Shown: positions 1 to 10,160, numbered from the stretch's first letter. The stretch: DNA of 64,000 nt from Xanthostigma xanthostigma (GCA_963575645.1 OY754465.1:55761901-55825900); one strand, 5' to 3'. The notes: a model not told the origin generated them from the letters alone. Numbers and translations are program-made.

Positions 1-109
1 ATTTAAATATTACAATAAATTCATTCTCGAACAAGATACATAAACTAATATTTCAGCAGGCATTAGTATCTCATCAGATATATAAAATCTCAAAAGTAGC
101 CCCCTCCAT

Positions 110-353
110 CAGTGGCGTAACTATACCGTTTGAATCATCCGATGGGGCCCTCCCTCAATTTAAAGAAGCTCAACCAACGTTATACATTTTTTTGTTTTAT
201 TTGTGTATATCACTTTAGTAGGTAACTTAAATTAATTGAATACAAATCTAATAAATTTTACTAAATTTTGTAATAATAAATGTTGGGATCCTCCTGTGCT
301 AACGGACTTTTTGGGCATTTTGCCCGTCCTGTCACCCTATTGTTACGCCACTG
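110..353. mobile_element. hAT-type MITE
   Basis: A 244-bp non-autonomous element. The ends are inverted repeats, CAGTGGCGTAAC on the left and GTTACGCCACTG on the right (15 of 16 matching). It is flanked by a perfect 8-bp direct duplication, CCCTCCAT, at 102-109 and 354-361. The CAG...CTG ends and 8-bp duplication are the hAT signature. No coding sequence remains inside. Confidence 0.85.
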
Positions 354-410
354 CCCTCCATGCTCATAAAGTTTGACAGCAGCTGTACTCTAAATTTACA
401 AATAAAAATG

Positions 411-770
411 TAGTTGTGCGTGGACTGAATCGGTGTGTTAGTAACGTGTCACGCTATGAGCAGTCCTTGAGTGTATGGTCGAAGGTATTTGTTGAGTACT
501 GCAGAGGATGTACCTTTTACTATACACTGTGTGTTGTACGCTTGGCTATATACGGTGTGAGTGGCGACGTCGCCTGTGGGATCGATGTTGCTATATCCCA
601 GGGTACGTGTTGCCGCGCTATCCCGGAGAACTCTGTATGACCGGCTCGGAGAGAGTGGCAGTGCGCGCGACCGCTGCCTGCCTGCCTTGCCGTACACCGG
701 AGTGATCCGGTTACGGTGAAACCTCGACAACGCTGTCCGCATATCATCACGCCGTACGCCTGTTGATTGT
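411..770. other. GC-richer unclassified segment
   Basis: This stretch is clearly richer in G+C than its surroundings and has several short overlapping open frames on both strands, none resembling a known protein. A possible polyadenylation-like AATAAA follows at about 879. It may be a decayed repeat or a regulatory island; nothing decides between them. Confidence 0.25.
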
Positions 771-902
771 AGTTGGGAATAATTGTTGATTTTAATAATA
801 ATCGAATTAAAACTATTAATCGAATGATTCATTCGAAATGACTCCTTCGCATGATGTATGATATTAATACGTGGTGTGAATAAACGAATGTTTTAACTCT
901 TT

Positions 903-962
903 GATATACACCCGAAACTTCTACTATCGCGGCGGATGGGTTATCAATTACTCTACCATGAC
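903..962 (-). pseudogene. Degenerate tRNA-like sequence
   Basis: On the minus strand this matches the better preserved tRNA-like sequence at 2086-2157 through the GTC start, the TAGAGTAAT A-box region, and the central CCGCCGCGATAGT anticodon-arm block. Its T-arm is decayed. The two copies lie in opposite orientations, so this is a dispersed tRNA-derived sequence rather than a working gene. Confidence 0.4.
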
Positions 963-1638
963 AAATCCGACCAAGTATTAATCATTCACATACTAAAGCA
1001 TATTTACAACTGTATATCACATACGCTCCGGGAGCTAATTTTTACTTTATGATTTATGAACCCTCAGTCAAACGAGAGCTACTTTCAAGTGTAAATCAAA
1101 AGTGAAATTCTTTACTACAGTTAAAAGTCATTTATACATTGTTTTAAAATGTGCTTTATTATCGCTTTGTGCGTCAGAGCTGACTTTCGTTCATATAAGA
1201 AGTTATATCTAAGTTAATTTCACACGAAATCCATTCAAATTGAAGCTTTTTGAAAAGAGGAGATTCTAATCTATAAAACAGAACTATTTTTAAATCAATT
1301 CGAGTTCATAAATACTATTAAAATTGTAATTGAAAATCACAAACAGCAGTTGTCGGTTGGTCTGTACGTATGTACGTACGTCACGACTCTACAGATCGCA
1401 ATTTTGGTCGGATTGCCTTGGGTTATATTTTATTCACTTTGTTTACTATCAGACCAGAACCCTATTTAAATTCACTAAAATGTGTTCAGTAATTTAATTT
1501 TTATAAACAGTTTTATTTTATTATTTTTGACAGCTAATAGTTTAAAAAAACAATATAATAATTGCTATGTAAATATAGTGTAATCCATAAAACAAGTGCT
1601 ACACTTCTATACCGTGTTAACACCACTTCACTTAGTAG

Positions 1639-1708
1639 GCTTCGTGGCGTAATGGTTATGCCGTTGGATCCCCAAGGGCCAGGTCCTGGGTTCGATTCCT
1701 TACGAAAT
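1639..1708 (+). pseudogene. tRNA-like sequence (pol III boxes)
   Basis: It has an A box (TGGCGTAATGGTTATGCC) and a B box (GGTTCGATTCC) at tRNA spacing, and the ends pair over five bases (TTCGT with ACGAA). A run of T follows within about 15 bases, as for a pol III terminator. The anticodon and T stems carry mismatches, so a tRNA pseudogene or SINE head is more likely than an active tRNA. Confidence 0.4.
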
Positions 1709-2085
1709 AATTGATGGTTTTCTTTTTTTTTTATTTTTATTTTGTTTTATTTTATTCCACTTGATATTAATTATATATTATATTATGTATAGTTCTTAAT
1801 TTTTTTTATTTTTGCAAACTTAAAAAAAATATTTTTTCAATTTTTAATTATTTATTTCTTTAAATTTTTAAATCTTTTTAAATTTATTAAAAATATTTTT
1901 TAATTGTTATTTTTTTATCATACAGTGGAAAACTTGCTGGATGTGCACTTTTGGTTTTGCCAACTATTTTTCTTATATTGCATTGTAGCTGTAACAATGT
2001 GTGTGTCGTAACAACAATAGCAAACTAGTGCTATATATTATTGTATATTACATTAATTGTGAAAACATTAGCTCTCGCATGATGT
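1709..2085. other. AT-rich low-complexity stretch
   Basis: Mostly long T and A runs. Positions 1935-2010 share a block around TTATATTGCATTGTA with the inverted repeat at 23831-23916, so part of it is a dispersed repeat. No gene seen. Confidence 0.5.
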
Positions 2086-2157
2086 GTCACTATAGAGTAA
2101 TGTAACTCACTCCGCCGCGATAGTGGAAAGATTCGGGGTTCGTATCCCGACGGTGAC
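2086..2157 (+). tRNA. tRNA-like cloverleaf, probably a pseudogene
   Basis: The 72 bases fold as a tRNA: acceptor GTCACTA/CGGTGAC pairs at 6 of 7 positions with one wobble, the D stem is GAG/CTC, the anticodon stem is TCCGC/GTGGA, and the T stem is TCGGG/CCCGA. Faults are an 8-base T loop and G instead of U at position 33 (loop CGCGATA), so the anticodon is uncertain. A diverged relative lies at 903-962 on the other strand. A tRNA-derived repeat or pseudogene is the likeliest reading. Confidence 0.45.
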
Positions 2158-2609
2158 ATTGTTTCAGAAGTCAATTTTTCTAATAATGATAATGTAGCTT
2201 TATTCTGGAATACTGTAAATACAGTGTAGAATGCGTCATATTAAAGTTACAATGGATATTTATAAAAATATTGTTTGAAGGCACAAGTAATTCAAGAATT
2301 ACAAGGCGCGAAATTCTATAAAATATACCCCGGCGTTATGTTTGAAAATTGTTGTATATTTTTAACGACACTTTGAGCTTAATAATATAATTTAATTAAC
2401 TTAATCTACGAAAAAAATTACAGTTGAAAATATTGAAACACAGAAAGGAAAAAATCATTTTAATAATTTATTAATAATTAGTCACAACCAACTTTTTTAT
2501 AATTATTACCCTAAATTATTAAAATAATTATATTTCCATTTTGGTACATTTCAATAAAAACTTTCTTTTTATTATTATTTTATTTTTTGTAATAAGATAT
2601 ATCTTTGAT
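2158..2609. other. AT-rich stretch, nothing recognised
   Basis: High A+T with no supported open frame, inverted repeat or tRNA-like structure. Confidence 0.5.
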
Positions 2610-2995
2610 GCGCCTGCGCCGATTTTTCCCGAAATAAAATACAAAAATTTCTTGTAAAACAGATAGAATAATAAGCCGCTATGAAAAGTATACCATTGTT
2701 ATATAAAAAACGTTATAGCACATAATATCTCTTGCGCATGCGCCGATTTTCCCCAAAAATAAATTACAAAACTTTCTTGTAAAACAGATAGAATAATCAA
2801 CCGTTATGAAATGTAAAGCATTATTATATAAGAAACAACGTCATAGCCCATATCTCTTTTGCGCATGCGCCGATTTTCCCCAAAAAATTTACAAAACTTT
2901 CATGTAAAAATAGATAAAATAATGTCTTTTTAAAAACTATATTATTATTATCTAAAACAACATTATAAAAGATATACTCTTTTACGCATGCGTCG
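2610..2995. repeat. Tandem repeat, ~125-bp unit, 3 copies
   Basis: Units begin at 2610, 2734 and 2861, with a fourth start at 2984. Each opens with the palindromic GCGCATGCGCCG followed by ATTTTCCCC. The rest of each unit (TTCTTGTAAAACAGATAGA and a TATATAA stretch) is well conserved. Single copies of the same unit occur at about 21910, 38920 and 50470 inside family X. Confidence 0.85.
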
Positions 2996-3672
2996 ACAAT
3001 AGGCCACTTCATATTTGCATATCAAACATCCTCCCAAAATTTGGTTTCAATCCGCTCATCCGTGGTGTCGGAATGGTAAGAAATGCCAAAAATGACGTTT
3101 GCATCTGTCAAAGTAGGTATTATGTTCTAATAATTAGTTATTCAAATTGTTAACTCAGAAGGCGTTGCATTTCACAAATATTTGAAATGCCATCCGTTTT
3201 TGAACAAATGCAATCGTTTTATTTTAATACAGAACAAACGTAATCTTTATATTACCATATTAAACCGTGCAACAGAGAGAGATAACCGAAAGATGTTTGC
3301 CATCGATTATATCAAATTGAATTTATTTCTAAATAAATTTGTATAAAAAACCTGTTTTGGCAAATTCTGTTGTACGAAATTTATGTAAAATTTTCTCCTC
3401 TTTCGTTTAAGACAGGTTTCGAACCGATCTGATTTAAATTGAGTGAGTTATAAGCAAAAAACTTCGTTTTTTCTTTATTGCTCCCCTCTGGGGTCAAAAT
3501 TCAAAAATCGGGCGACGTTAGGATTTAAGTTACCCGGAGACGAATCGAACAAAAAAAAGTTTTTTAAAATCGGTTAAGGCGTTTGGACTGTACGCTGGAT
3601 ACAAAAAGCGTGACTCACAGATTCACAGACAAAGCGAGTACATATAAGGCGCTTTAGCTTCGCTAATCGCGC
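2996..3672. repeat. Interspersed repeat (family X copy and adjoining repeat)
   Basis: The first part (to about 3090) matches family X copies at 21690, 38639 and 50370 through CCTCCCAAAATTTGGTTTCA and GGAATGGTAA. The remainder ends in a GC-richer TAGCTTCGCTAATCGCGCC tail against the old LINE fragment. No coding region seen. Confidence 0.5.
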
Positions 3673-3905
3673 CTAAAAATCTATCTTAAAATAGTCATTT
3701 AAATTGTACAAAGTTTCTTCAATTAAAATGTTTTTAACATGTTTTTTTAGTTTAAGTGGATCTAAATTGAATATTTTATATGGTAATTTGTTGCAGATTT
3801 TTGTGATTATATTGTAAGTACCATTTTGTACAACAGAAAGATTAGAATTAATACCTACAAAATTATTTTTATTCCTAGTATTATGATTGTGTATTGTATT
3901 TATCT
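3673..3905 (-). pseudogene. 3' end of an older Jockey-like LINE ORF2
   Basis: Minus-strand codons ending at the TAG at 3673-3675 encode a typical non-LTR reverse transcriptase C-terminus, with INTIHNHNTRNK followed by ICNKLPYKIF and a basic KKHVKNIL stretch. The frame continues in the fragment at 9666-10160. The two pieces were separated by insertion of the LINE at 3906-9665, and the duplicated target AGATAAATACA keeps the codons for I-N-T at both breakpoints in the same frame. Confidence 0.8.
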
Positions 3906-4066
3906 TTTTTATTTTTTTTTTTTTTTAACTTGAGAAACGTGCTCAGCAGCTTAGGCTATATGCACTCGGATGATTATAGGTAAGTGTATATAAATCATTA
4001 TTCTGTAATTATAAATAAATAAATTAATGTTTTTGTCACTATCTGATTTAGATATTGCACATTTGA

Positions 4067-7000
4067 TTAGATTTTGTGTTTCAGGTTGGTGAGCTCCATG
4101 AACCGAAGTATCTTTGAGACGCTGGTGTCGTCATCCTTGAGGGCTTCTTCGAGTGAGTCAGGTACGTCTGCTTTGTTCCTTTCGTTTGTATATGTTGGGC
4201 ATGATAAAAGTATATGTTCGACGGTAAGTTGGGTGTTGCATGCTTCGCAGATTGGAGGTGCTTCCTTTTTTAATATATACGAGTGAGTCAATTTTGTGTG
4301 GCCAATCCTCAGTCTGGTTAAAGCTGTTTCGTTTCCTCTTACACGTTGGGAGGATGTAATCATTTTTTTGGTGTCTTGCTTTATTGTTCTAAGCTTATTT
4401 GAGGTGGTGACAGACCATAAATTATTCCATTCTTCAGTTATATTTCTTCTGTAATAAGTTTTGGCATCGCCTAAGGGGGTATTCAAAATTAAAGGATGAG
4501 AATCTTGCAGCGTCGCGTTTTTGGCCTCTTCGTCTACCCTTTCATTGCCAGGTATACCAGCGTGGCCGGGGATCCAAACGAACATGATGTTATGTTGGTT
4601 ATGAAGAGAGAAAATTGTATTGAGGATTTCGGTTAGGATAGGATTATGAGAGGAGGAGGGAGTATTTAGGGCGCTTATTGTGCTCCAGGAGTCAGTACAG
4701 ATAAGGTATTTATTTGGAGGGCGGAAGTTGATTTCTCTTAGTGCCAGTAAAATAGCGTAGAGTTCGGCTGAGTAAATGCTAAAAGTTTTAGGAAGACTAT
4801 AGCTATGGATGGAGTCCCTAATTAGGTAAGCACAGGCTACTTTGTTGTCCCTTTTAGATCCGTCAGTATAGACGGGGATGAAATCTGGATAATTATTTAA
4901 TATATTTAGAAATTCTTTTTGGTAGATAATCGGGAGAGTTGAATCTTTGGCATATTTGTGCAGCTTCTCTATAATTTGTACTTTCGTTTTTGACCATGGT
5001 GGAAAGACTGGTTTGACATATAGCATGATTTTGCTTATTTCGCAGTTTTTGAAATTTTCAAAGTATGGCTTTTTAGTTCTTTTTTGTTTATTATAGAGTG
5101 CCTGATATTGCGGTGTTATAAGGTTGCTTCTGATAGGATGATTCTCTTGGCTTGCTATTTTTAAGGTGTGGTTGAGGCACAGTTGTGTTCTTCTATATTT
5201 AAGGGGAGGTTCCCCAGCTTCACTGCATAGGCTGAGAACAGGACTAGTATGGAAAGCACCGGTTGATAATTTTATTCCCTGGTGGTGGATAGGGTCTAGT
5301 TTCTTTAATATGGTGTTTGTGGCGGAATTATAAATTTGGCAGCAAAAGTCTAGCACTGAGAGAATGGTAGTTTTATATATTTTTAGCAGACAGTTTCTGT
5401 CGGCTCCCCAATTTTGTTTATTTAAGGTTTTTAATAGATTTAATCTTAAATTGCACTTTGATTTAATTTCGGCTATATGTTTTTTCCAGGAGAGTTGATG
5501 ATCATATACTAATCCTAGGAATCGTTTTTCACTTTTGAATTCTAAGACAACGTTATTTAGTTTTAGAACTGGGTTTTTAATTGGTTTAATTAGTTTGTTA
5601 AAATTTATACACGTAGTTTTTTCAGGGGTAAAGTCGAGACCATTATTGCTGGCCCATTCTGTTAAATCGTTTATTGCAACTTGTAATTTATTATGCGCGT
5701 ATTTTATATTATTCGTTCTTATGTATATTATAAGGTCGTCGGCGTAGAGGAGGTGTTGAACTGGGGGTTTGAGGATTGAGCTCAGTGAGTTGATAGCTAT
5801 TTGGAAAAGAATTGGACTTATTACAGAGCCCTGTGGAATGCCATTTGTAGAATGTCTGGTGTCTGAGAAGCAGTTATTTATTTTTGTTTTGAATGTTCGG
5901 TCTGTAAGAAAATTTTCTATAAAAAGAGGCAAGTGCCCTTTTAGACCCCATTTATGAATTTGTCGCATTATCGTGTTTTTCCAAAGGCGATCGAAAGCTT
6001 TGTAAATGTCGAAGAAAATGGCGAATACTTGTTGTTTATTGACAAATGCGTTGCTGATTTCATTTGTAAAGATGGTATGAACGTCTAGTATAGATCGATT
6101 CTTTCTGAATCCGAATTGATTGTTGGATAATAAGTTGTTGCTTTCTAGGATCCATTGTAGTCTGTTGGCTACCATCCTTTCAAATATCTTACACATTGGA
6201 CTGGTGATGGAGATTGGTCGGTAATTGTTAAGATCTAGTTTGTTTTTGTCTGGTTTAGGGATGGGTATAATTATAGATTTTTTCCATTGCGTAGGTAAAG
6301 CGTCAGTCTGCCAAAAAATGTTGAATGTTTTTAATATGTATTCCAATTCATATGTGGGGATGTGTTTAAGCGTTTCAGGATATATATTGTCCGGACCGGG
6401 TGTATTTCGCTTGATTTTCCGGATAGCTGTAGTCAGTTCTTTTAGACTAAAATCAGAGTTGTATGGTTCGGAATTGTCAGATGTAAAATCCTGATTGCCT
6501 ATACAGCTTTTTTTCAGTAATGAGTTGAGATTTCTGCAGTCATCTCCGGAAATTTCTTCAAAATGAAGAGAAAAAGCTTGCGTGATTTGTTTCTCGTCAG
6601 TGATTACCTTGCTATTGCTGATTACAGCAGGTATGTAAGTTTTATTTTTTTTATTTCTAATTTTGTTAATTTTATCCCAGATTTCTTTAGTGGGAGTGGA
6701 TGAGTTAATTGACGATAGGTAATTTATCCAGCTTTCAGCTTTGGCTTTTTTTGTTAGATATCTGACCCTTGCTTTTGTTTTTTTATAGTTTATTTTTGAT
6801 TCTGTTGTCTTTAATTTTATAAATTGTCGGAGTGATCTTTTCCTTGCTTTAACGGCTTCCGCGATCTCATTACTCCACCATGGGACAGATTTCGATTTAA
6901 TTTTTGAAGTAGGTACTGAATTGTTTTGAGCTTCTTTGATAACGTCGTATATATGTTGTAATCTTTCATATGGATCGTTGGTTTTTAGGTCGAATTTTAG

Positions 7001-7723
7001 TAATTCTGTATATAATTCCCAATTTGCTTTTTTGAAATTGATTATTTTTTGAGGCGTTTGAGACGGAGATAGATCTGCCAAGGTGATTATAATAGGGAAA
7101 TGATCGCTGTGACAGGGGTCGGGGTGTATGTCCCATTGAAGGATGGGAGTAAGTGAGGTAGATGATATTGACAGATCAATGGTGGAGGTGTTTCCTGTGG
7201 CGGTACTTATATGTGTGGCTTGACCGTTGTTAATTAGGCAGAGATTGGGGTCGTTAGATAGAATCTTCTCAATTATTTTCCCTTTATTGTTGGTGCTGGT
7301 ACTTCCCCACATATCATTGTGTGCATTGAAGTCGCCCATTAAGATGAAAGGAGCAGGTAGTTGTGTTATTAAGTTTGTTAGGTCATCTTCAATGAGGTTG
7401 GAGTCGGGTGGAATATAAAGGTTACATATGGTAAAATTCAGATTTTGTGTGATGATTCTCGTGGCAACTGCTTGAAGATGTGTTTGTAGTGGTACAGTTG
7501 AATGATGAAGAGTAGAGTGCGTAAAGAGGAGAGTACCTCCTTTGGCTCTGGGTCCTGAGATATCGTCAAATCTGTTAACTGAGTAGCCTTTGAGAGAGAC
7601 AGAATTATTAGGTTTAAGGTGAGTTTCCTGTAATGCAATGATTTTAGGTTGATAATCTGAAATTAACTGTTTGAATTCTATATAATTATTGTAGTATCCG
7701 TTAAGATTCCATTGTATAATCAT
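4067..7723 (-). CDS. LINE ORF2: endonuclease / reverse transcriptase / RNase H
   Basis: This 1218-aa polyprotein copies the element RNA into a nicked target. The apurinic-type endonuclease lies at about residues 1-215 (QETH at 32-35, GDFNAHN at 130-136, SDHFPI at 206-211). The reverse transcriptase spans about 475-800, with FFDIYKAFD at 570-578, GIPQGSVISP at 628-637 and the catalytic YADD at 660-663. RNase H at about 948-1075 shows TDGS (954 is the catalytic D), SAELYA (E987), TDSWS (D1011) and IPGHAGIPGNERVDEEAK (D1064). A CxxC...H...C zinc finger follows (C1158, C1161, H1169, C1174). All key residues seen are present and there is no internal stop. The start lies 14 bp after the ORF1 stop, which suggests reinitiation or coupled translation. 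Confidence 0.95.
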   Translation of the reverse strand: MIIQWNLNGYYNNYIEFKQLISDYQPKIIALQETHLKPNNSVSLKGYSVNRFDDISGPRAKGGTLLFTHSTLHHSTVPLQTHLQAVATRIITQNLNFTICNLYIPPDSNLIEDDLTNLITQLPAPFILMGDFNAHNDMWGSTSTNNKGKIIEKILSNDPNLCLINNGQATHISTATGNTSTIDLSISSTSLTPILQWDIHPDPCHSDHFPIIITLADLSPSQTPQKIINFKKANWELYTELLKFDLKTNDPYERLQHIYDVIKEAQNNSVPTSKIKSKSVPWWSNEIAEAVKARKRSLRQFIKLKTTESKINYKKTKARVRYLTKKAKAESWINYLSSINSSTPTKEIWDKINKIRNKKNKTYIPAVISNSKVITDEKQITQAFSLHFEEISGDDCRNLNSLLKKSCIGNQDFTSDNSEPYNSDFSLKELTTAIRKIKRNTPGPDNIYPETLKHIPTYELEYILKTFNIFWQTDALPTQWKKSIIIPIPKPDKNKLDLNNYRPISITSPMCKIFERMVANRLQWILESNNLLSNNQFGFRKNRSILDVHTIFTNEISNAFVNKQQVFAIFFDIYKAFDRLWKNTIMRQIHKWGLKGHLPLFIENFLTDRTFKTKINNCFSDTRHSTNGIPQGSVISPILFQIAINSLSSILKPPVQHLLYADDLIIYIRTNNIKYAHNKLQVAINDLTEWASNNGLDFTPEKTTCINFNKLIKPIKNPVLKLNNVVLEFKSEKRFLGLVYDHQLSWKKHIAEIKSKCNLRLNLLKTLNKQNWGADRNCLLKIYKTTILSVLDFCCQIYNSATNTILKKLDPIHHQGIKLSTGAFHTSPVLSLCSEAGEPPLKYRRTQLCLNHTLKIASQENHPIRSNLITPQYQALYNKQKRTKKPYFENFKNCEISKIMLYVKPVFPPWSKTKVQIIEKLHKYAKDSTLPIIYQKEFLNILNNYPDFIPVYTDGSKRDNKVACAYLIRDSIHSYSLPKTFSIYSAELYAILLALREINFRPPNKYLICTDSWSTISALNTPSSSHNPILTEILNTIFSLHNQHNIMFVWIPGHAGIPGNERVDEEAKNATLQDSHPLILNTPLGDAKTYYRRNITEEWNNLWSVTTSNKLRTIKQDTKKMITSSQRVRGNETALTRLRIGHTKLTHSYILKKEAPPICEACNTQLTVEHILLSCPTYTNERNKADVPDSLEEALKDDDTSVSKILRFMELTNLKHKI

Positions 7724-7737
7724 CGTTTAGATTGATT

Positions 7738-9297
7738 TTAATAATTACCACTCGAATTCAGTTCTTCTTCGGTGTTAGTGGCGGTATCATCAATGGCAGA
7801 ATCGTTAATTATTATTTGATTGATTTTTCTAATATATCGAGTGAAGGTAGCTTTGGCTAATTTGCTCTGAAGTTCCGGGTATAGTTTGGTTAACATGTCG
7901 ATAATGTCTCGAGGGTCATTTGTATGCTTGCTGATGGCAACGGCTATATCGGAGTAGTTCTTCGGCTCTGTCAATAATTCGGTTAGCTGGTCGTAAGATA
8001 TGATAAAATTATCTTTCTGGTTGTCAATTATTGGCTTTAAAATGTTCATTTGGGCGATTAGGTTATCAGCAGTCGTTTTTTTTATTCTTCTGCGTTTTTG
8101 TGTGTTTTGATCTTTAGTTTTGTATGATTTTTTAACATTCGGTGGGTTGGTGGGCGTGGCGAATAGACCCTCTTCTTCTATTTCATTATTGGATATTTGG
8201 CTGAATGAGGGAGGATGAGAAGGTATTTCTTCTTGAGGTAAAGGAGAGTTCTCCGATGAAGAGGTGATGTGTACTCTTTTAAGTTGGGTGCTGGTCTCAC
8301 AATCCATTTCGTTTTTACCAGCCCTATCATCTGAGAGAGACGTTTGATGGGGTATTCTAATTTTTGGTGGAACAGAATGAACCTGAGCTTCAACTGTTAT
8401 TGTATTGTTTTGTGGCATGAAGTTATCCGGTCTAGAACTATTGTTGTCCAGTTGTGAGTTGGGTGTTGTGCGATCGGAAATATTTTTCCTTGGGCATCTC
8501 GATGTTGAATGGGATGTGGCGTTGCATTGTCCACATTTGTTTTCTTCTGTATTTAGGTAGATTTTGTATATTTCTCCATTAGATTCTATGTTTATTGCGT
8601 AGGGAATGTTCTCGATTGGTGTGATATATGTCATTTTCCTAGATGTTTTAATATGTTGGAGCTTGGGGTTATTCGTATAGATTCGTATGTCCGTTATTTC
8701 CGTTAATATGGAAATGTTGTGTTCATTTAGTGATTTTTCTAGTTGTTCGTTATCTATTATTGGCTGAACTCCTGAGATGATTAGTTTCATACCTGGATTT
8801 ATCAGTCGTCTGGTTGGTACTATTTTATTTCTGATGTTTATTGTGGGGTAATTGGTTATGAAGTCGTTAACAATTTTTTTGTTTTTCAGGTAGAGGCAAA
8901 TGCGATCCTGGGACATCTTGAAAGCGTGTGTTATGTTCGTTGGAGATATTACGTCAGCTACTGCTTCAATGTAGTCGATGACAGTCAATTCGGCTAGAGC
9001 AGGTAAAATAATCGCATTGTCTTTGGTTGGTTTGTTTGGGCGAACTATGGCATCTGAGTAGGATTTCGCTACGTTTTCGGTTGGAATAGCGTTGGAAGTA
9101 TTGGGGTTGTCACCAGGTAAGTGGTTTTTATTATTAGATTGATTTTCAGGTTGGCTATTTATGTTTACATTAGATGCTACGTATTTGCTAGTGGGAGTGC
9201 GTAAATGGGGGAATTGATTGATATTGAGTAGAGAGTGGTCGGAAGTTTCAGGGGTAGTTGCTGGTTTAGTGTGAGAAGCGTTATTATTTTTAATCAT
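7738..9297 (-). CDS. LINE ORF1: gag-like nucleic-acid-binding protein
   Basis: A 519-aa protein that would bind the element RNA. Residues 1-95 are Asn/Pro/Thr-rich and probably disordered. About 105-250 look like the paired RNA-binding (RRM-like) region of I/Jockey-group gag proteins. A CCHC zinc knuckle sits at C255-x2-C258-x4-H263-x4-C268. The region after about 270 is polar, with a basic patch KRRRIKK near the middle of the C-terminal half. Only one knuckle is visible, whereas some relatives have two or three. The start is the first ATG after the 5' UTR; the ORF2 start lies just beyond the stop. Confidence 0.9.
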   Translation of the reverse strand: MIKNNNASHTKPATTPETSDHSLLNINQFPHLRTPTSKYVASNVNINSQPENQSNNKNHLPGDNPNTSNAIPTENVAKSYSDAIVRPNKPTKDNAIILPALAELTVIDYIEAVADVISPTNITHAFKMSQDRICLYLKNKKIVNDFITNYPTINIRNKIVPTRRLINPGMKLIISGVQPIIDNEQLEKSLNEHNISILTEITDIRIYTNNPKLQHIKTSRKMTYITPIENIPYAINIESNGEIYKIYLNTEENKCGQCNATSHSTSRCPRKNISDRTTPNSQLDNNSSRPDNFMPQNNTITVEAQVHSVPPKIRIPHQTSLSDDRAGKNEMDCETSTQLKRVHITSSSENSPLPQEEIPSHPPSFSQISNNEIEEEGLFATPTNPPNVKKSYKTKDQNTQKRRRIKKTTADNLIAQMNILKPIIDNQKDNFIISYDQLTELLTEPKNYSDIAVAISKHTNDPRDIIDMLTKLYPELQSKLAKATFTRYIRKINQIIINDSAIDDTATNTEEELNSSGNY

Positions 9298-9665
9298 TTT
9301 AATTGGGTTGTTTATAGTTATAGACTAGACTGCAATTTTTATAAATATAAAATCTATTAACTGTGACTTGATTTAGGTGGAGCGCACCGCGCTCGAGCGC
9401 GCGCGTCAAGTCAACTGTTTATAGTTAATTATTATTTGTACGTATTTTATTAATAATTAAATAAAACAATTTAATTAGATAAATGTACTATTTGTATTTT
9501 TGTTAGCTAATCAATCATAGTTAATCACTCACCATACTGGAAATATTACACTATAAAGCACAAATTCACTGTAATTTTAGGTAATAAAAAAATTAGGTGT
9601 AAGTAAATTAATTGATATTGAGCTCAAACACGTCCGTACTGTAACAAGTTCAGAGGTAGAATCTC
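9298..9665 (-). promoter_or_regulatory. LINE 5' UTR with likely internal promoter
   Basis: On the minus strand, the element begins just inside the target duplication with GAGATTCTACC and has GGACGTG about 31-37 bases in. That matches the downstream promoter element (RGACGTG) used by Drosophila Jockey and I-type LINEs at about +28 to +33. A GC-rich patch (9377-9407) follows before ORF1. The promoter role is inferred from family knowledge. Confidence 0.5.
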
Positions 9666-10160
9666 TGTATTTATCTGATTAAAGATACTTTGATTATTCT
9701 TGCAAAACATTATACATTCCAGCGCGAATATACCATAAACAGTTAAGAGACGTAAGTTTTTGAACCCATTTCTGCAGGACGACCTTGACTTAACGCCCAT
9801 AATTATTCGGATAATTTTCTTTTGCGCAATGAAGACATCGTAAATGTGAGGGGACTTTCCCCAGAATATTATGGCATACCTTATTCTTGACTCAATCAGT
9901 GCATAATATGTGCTGATATTTTTGACTACCTTATCAATGTGACAAGCAAATGACATACTGGCGTCAATAGTCAACCCAAGGAATTGAACTGAATTTTTTA
10001 GTTTAATACTGTTAGTAGCAGTGATAGAGATTTCTTTATTTAATTGGCCATAATTTCCTACTCTCATTATCTGTGTTTTGTTGACATTTAGTGCTAGTTC
10101 ATTATCCTCGAACCATTTTGCGGCGGTATTCATTATATTTTTGATAAGCGATGGTAACAA
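9666..10160 (-). pseudogene. Older Jockey-like LINE reverse transcriptase fragment
   Basis: This encodes the region just after the reverse transcriptase YADD motif: WFEDNELALNVNKTQIM, FLGLTIDASMSF and IRYAIIFWG are standard motifs in order. The fragment is truncated upstream of the catalytic motifs. About 25 residues seem missing between HIDKVVKNIS and TYYALIES compared with relatives. It ends at SIFNQINT, where the intact LINE inserted, and continues at 3905. The open frame below 9666 (to 9624) belongs to the younger element. Confidence 0.8.

Larger units (their letters stand above)
3906..9665 (-). mobile_element. Apparently full-length LINE (I-like, RNase H-bearing)
   Basis: A 5.76-kb non-LTR retrotransposon with both ORFs open. 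Layout 5' to 3' on the minus strand: 5' UTR of about 368 bp, ORF1 (gag-like), 14 bp, ORF2 (endonuclease, reverse transcriptase, RNase H), a short 3' UTR and an A-rich tail at 3906-3927. Flanking duplications of 11 bp (TGTATTTATCT, plus strand) lie at 3895-3905 and 9666-9676. The RNase H domain and two-ORF structure suggest the I group; clade placement is an inference. Open frames, a tail and clear duplications indicate a recent insertion. Confidence 0.9.

Noticed and set aside
416-832. Overlapping open frames on both strands (up to 127 codons)
   Set aside because: They arise in a GC-richer patch, overlap in several frames and show no domain, signal or splice context supporting a gene.
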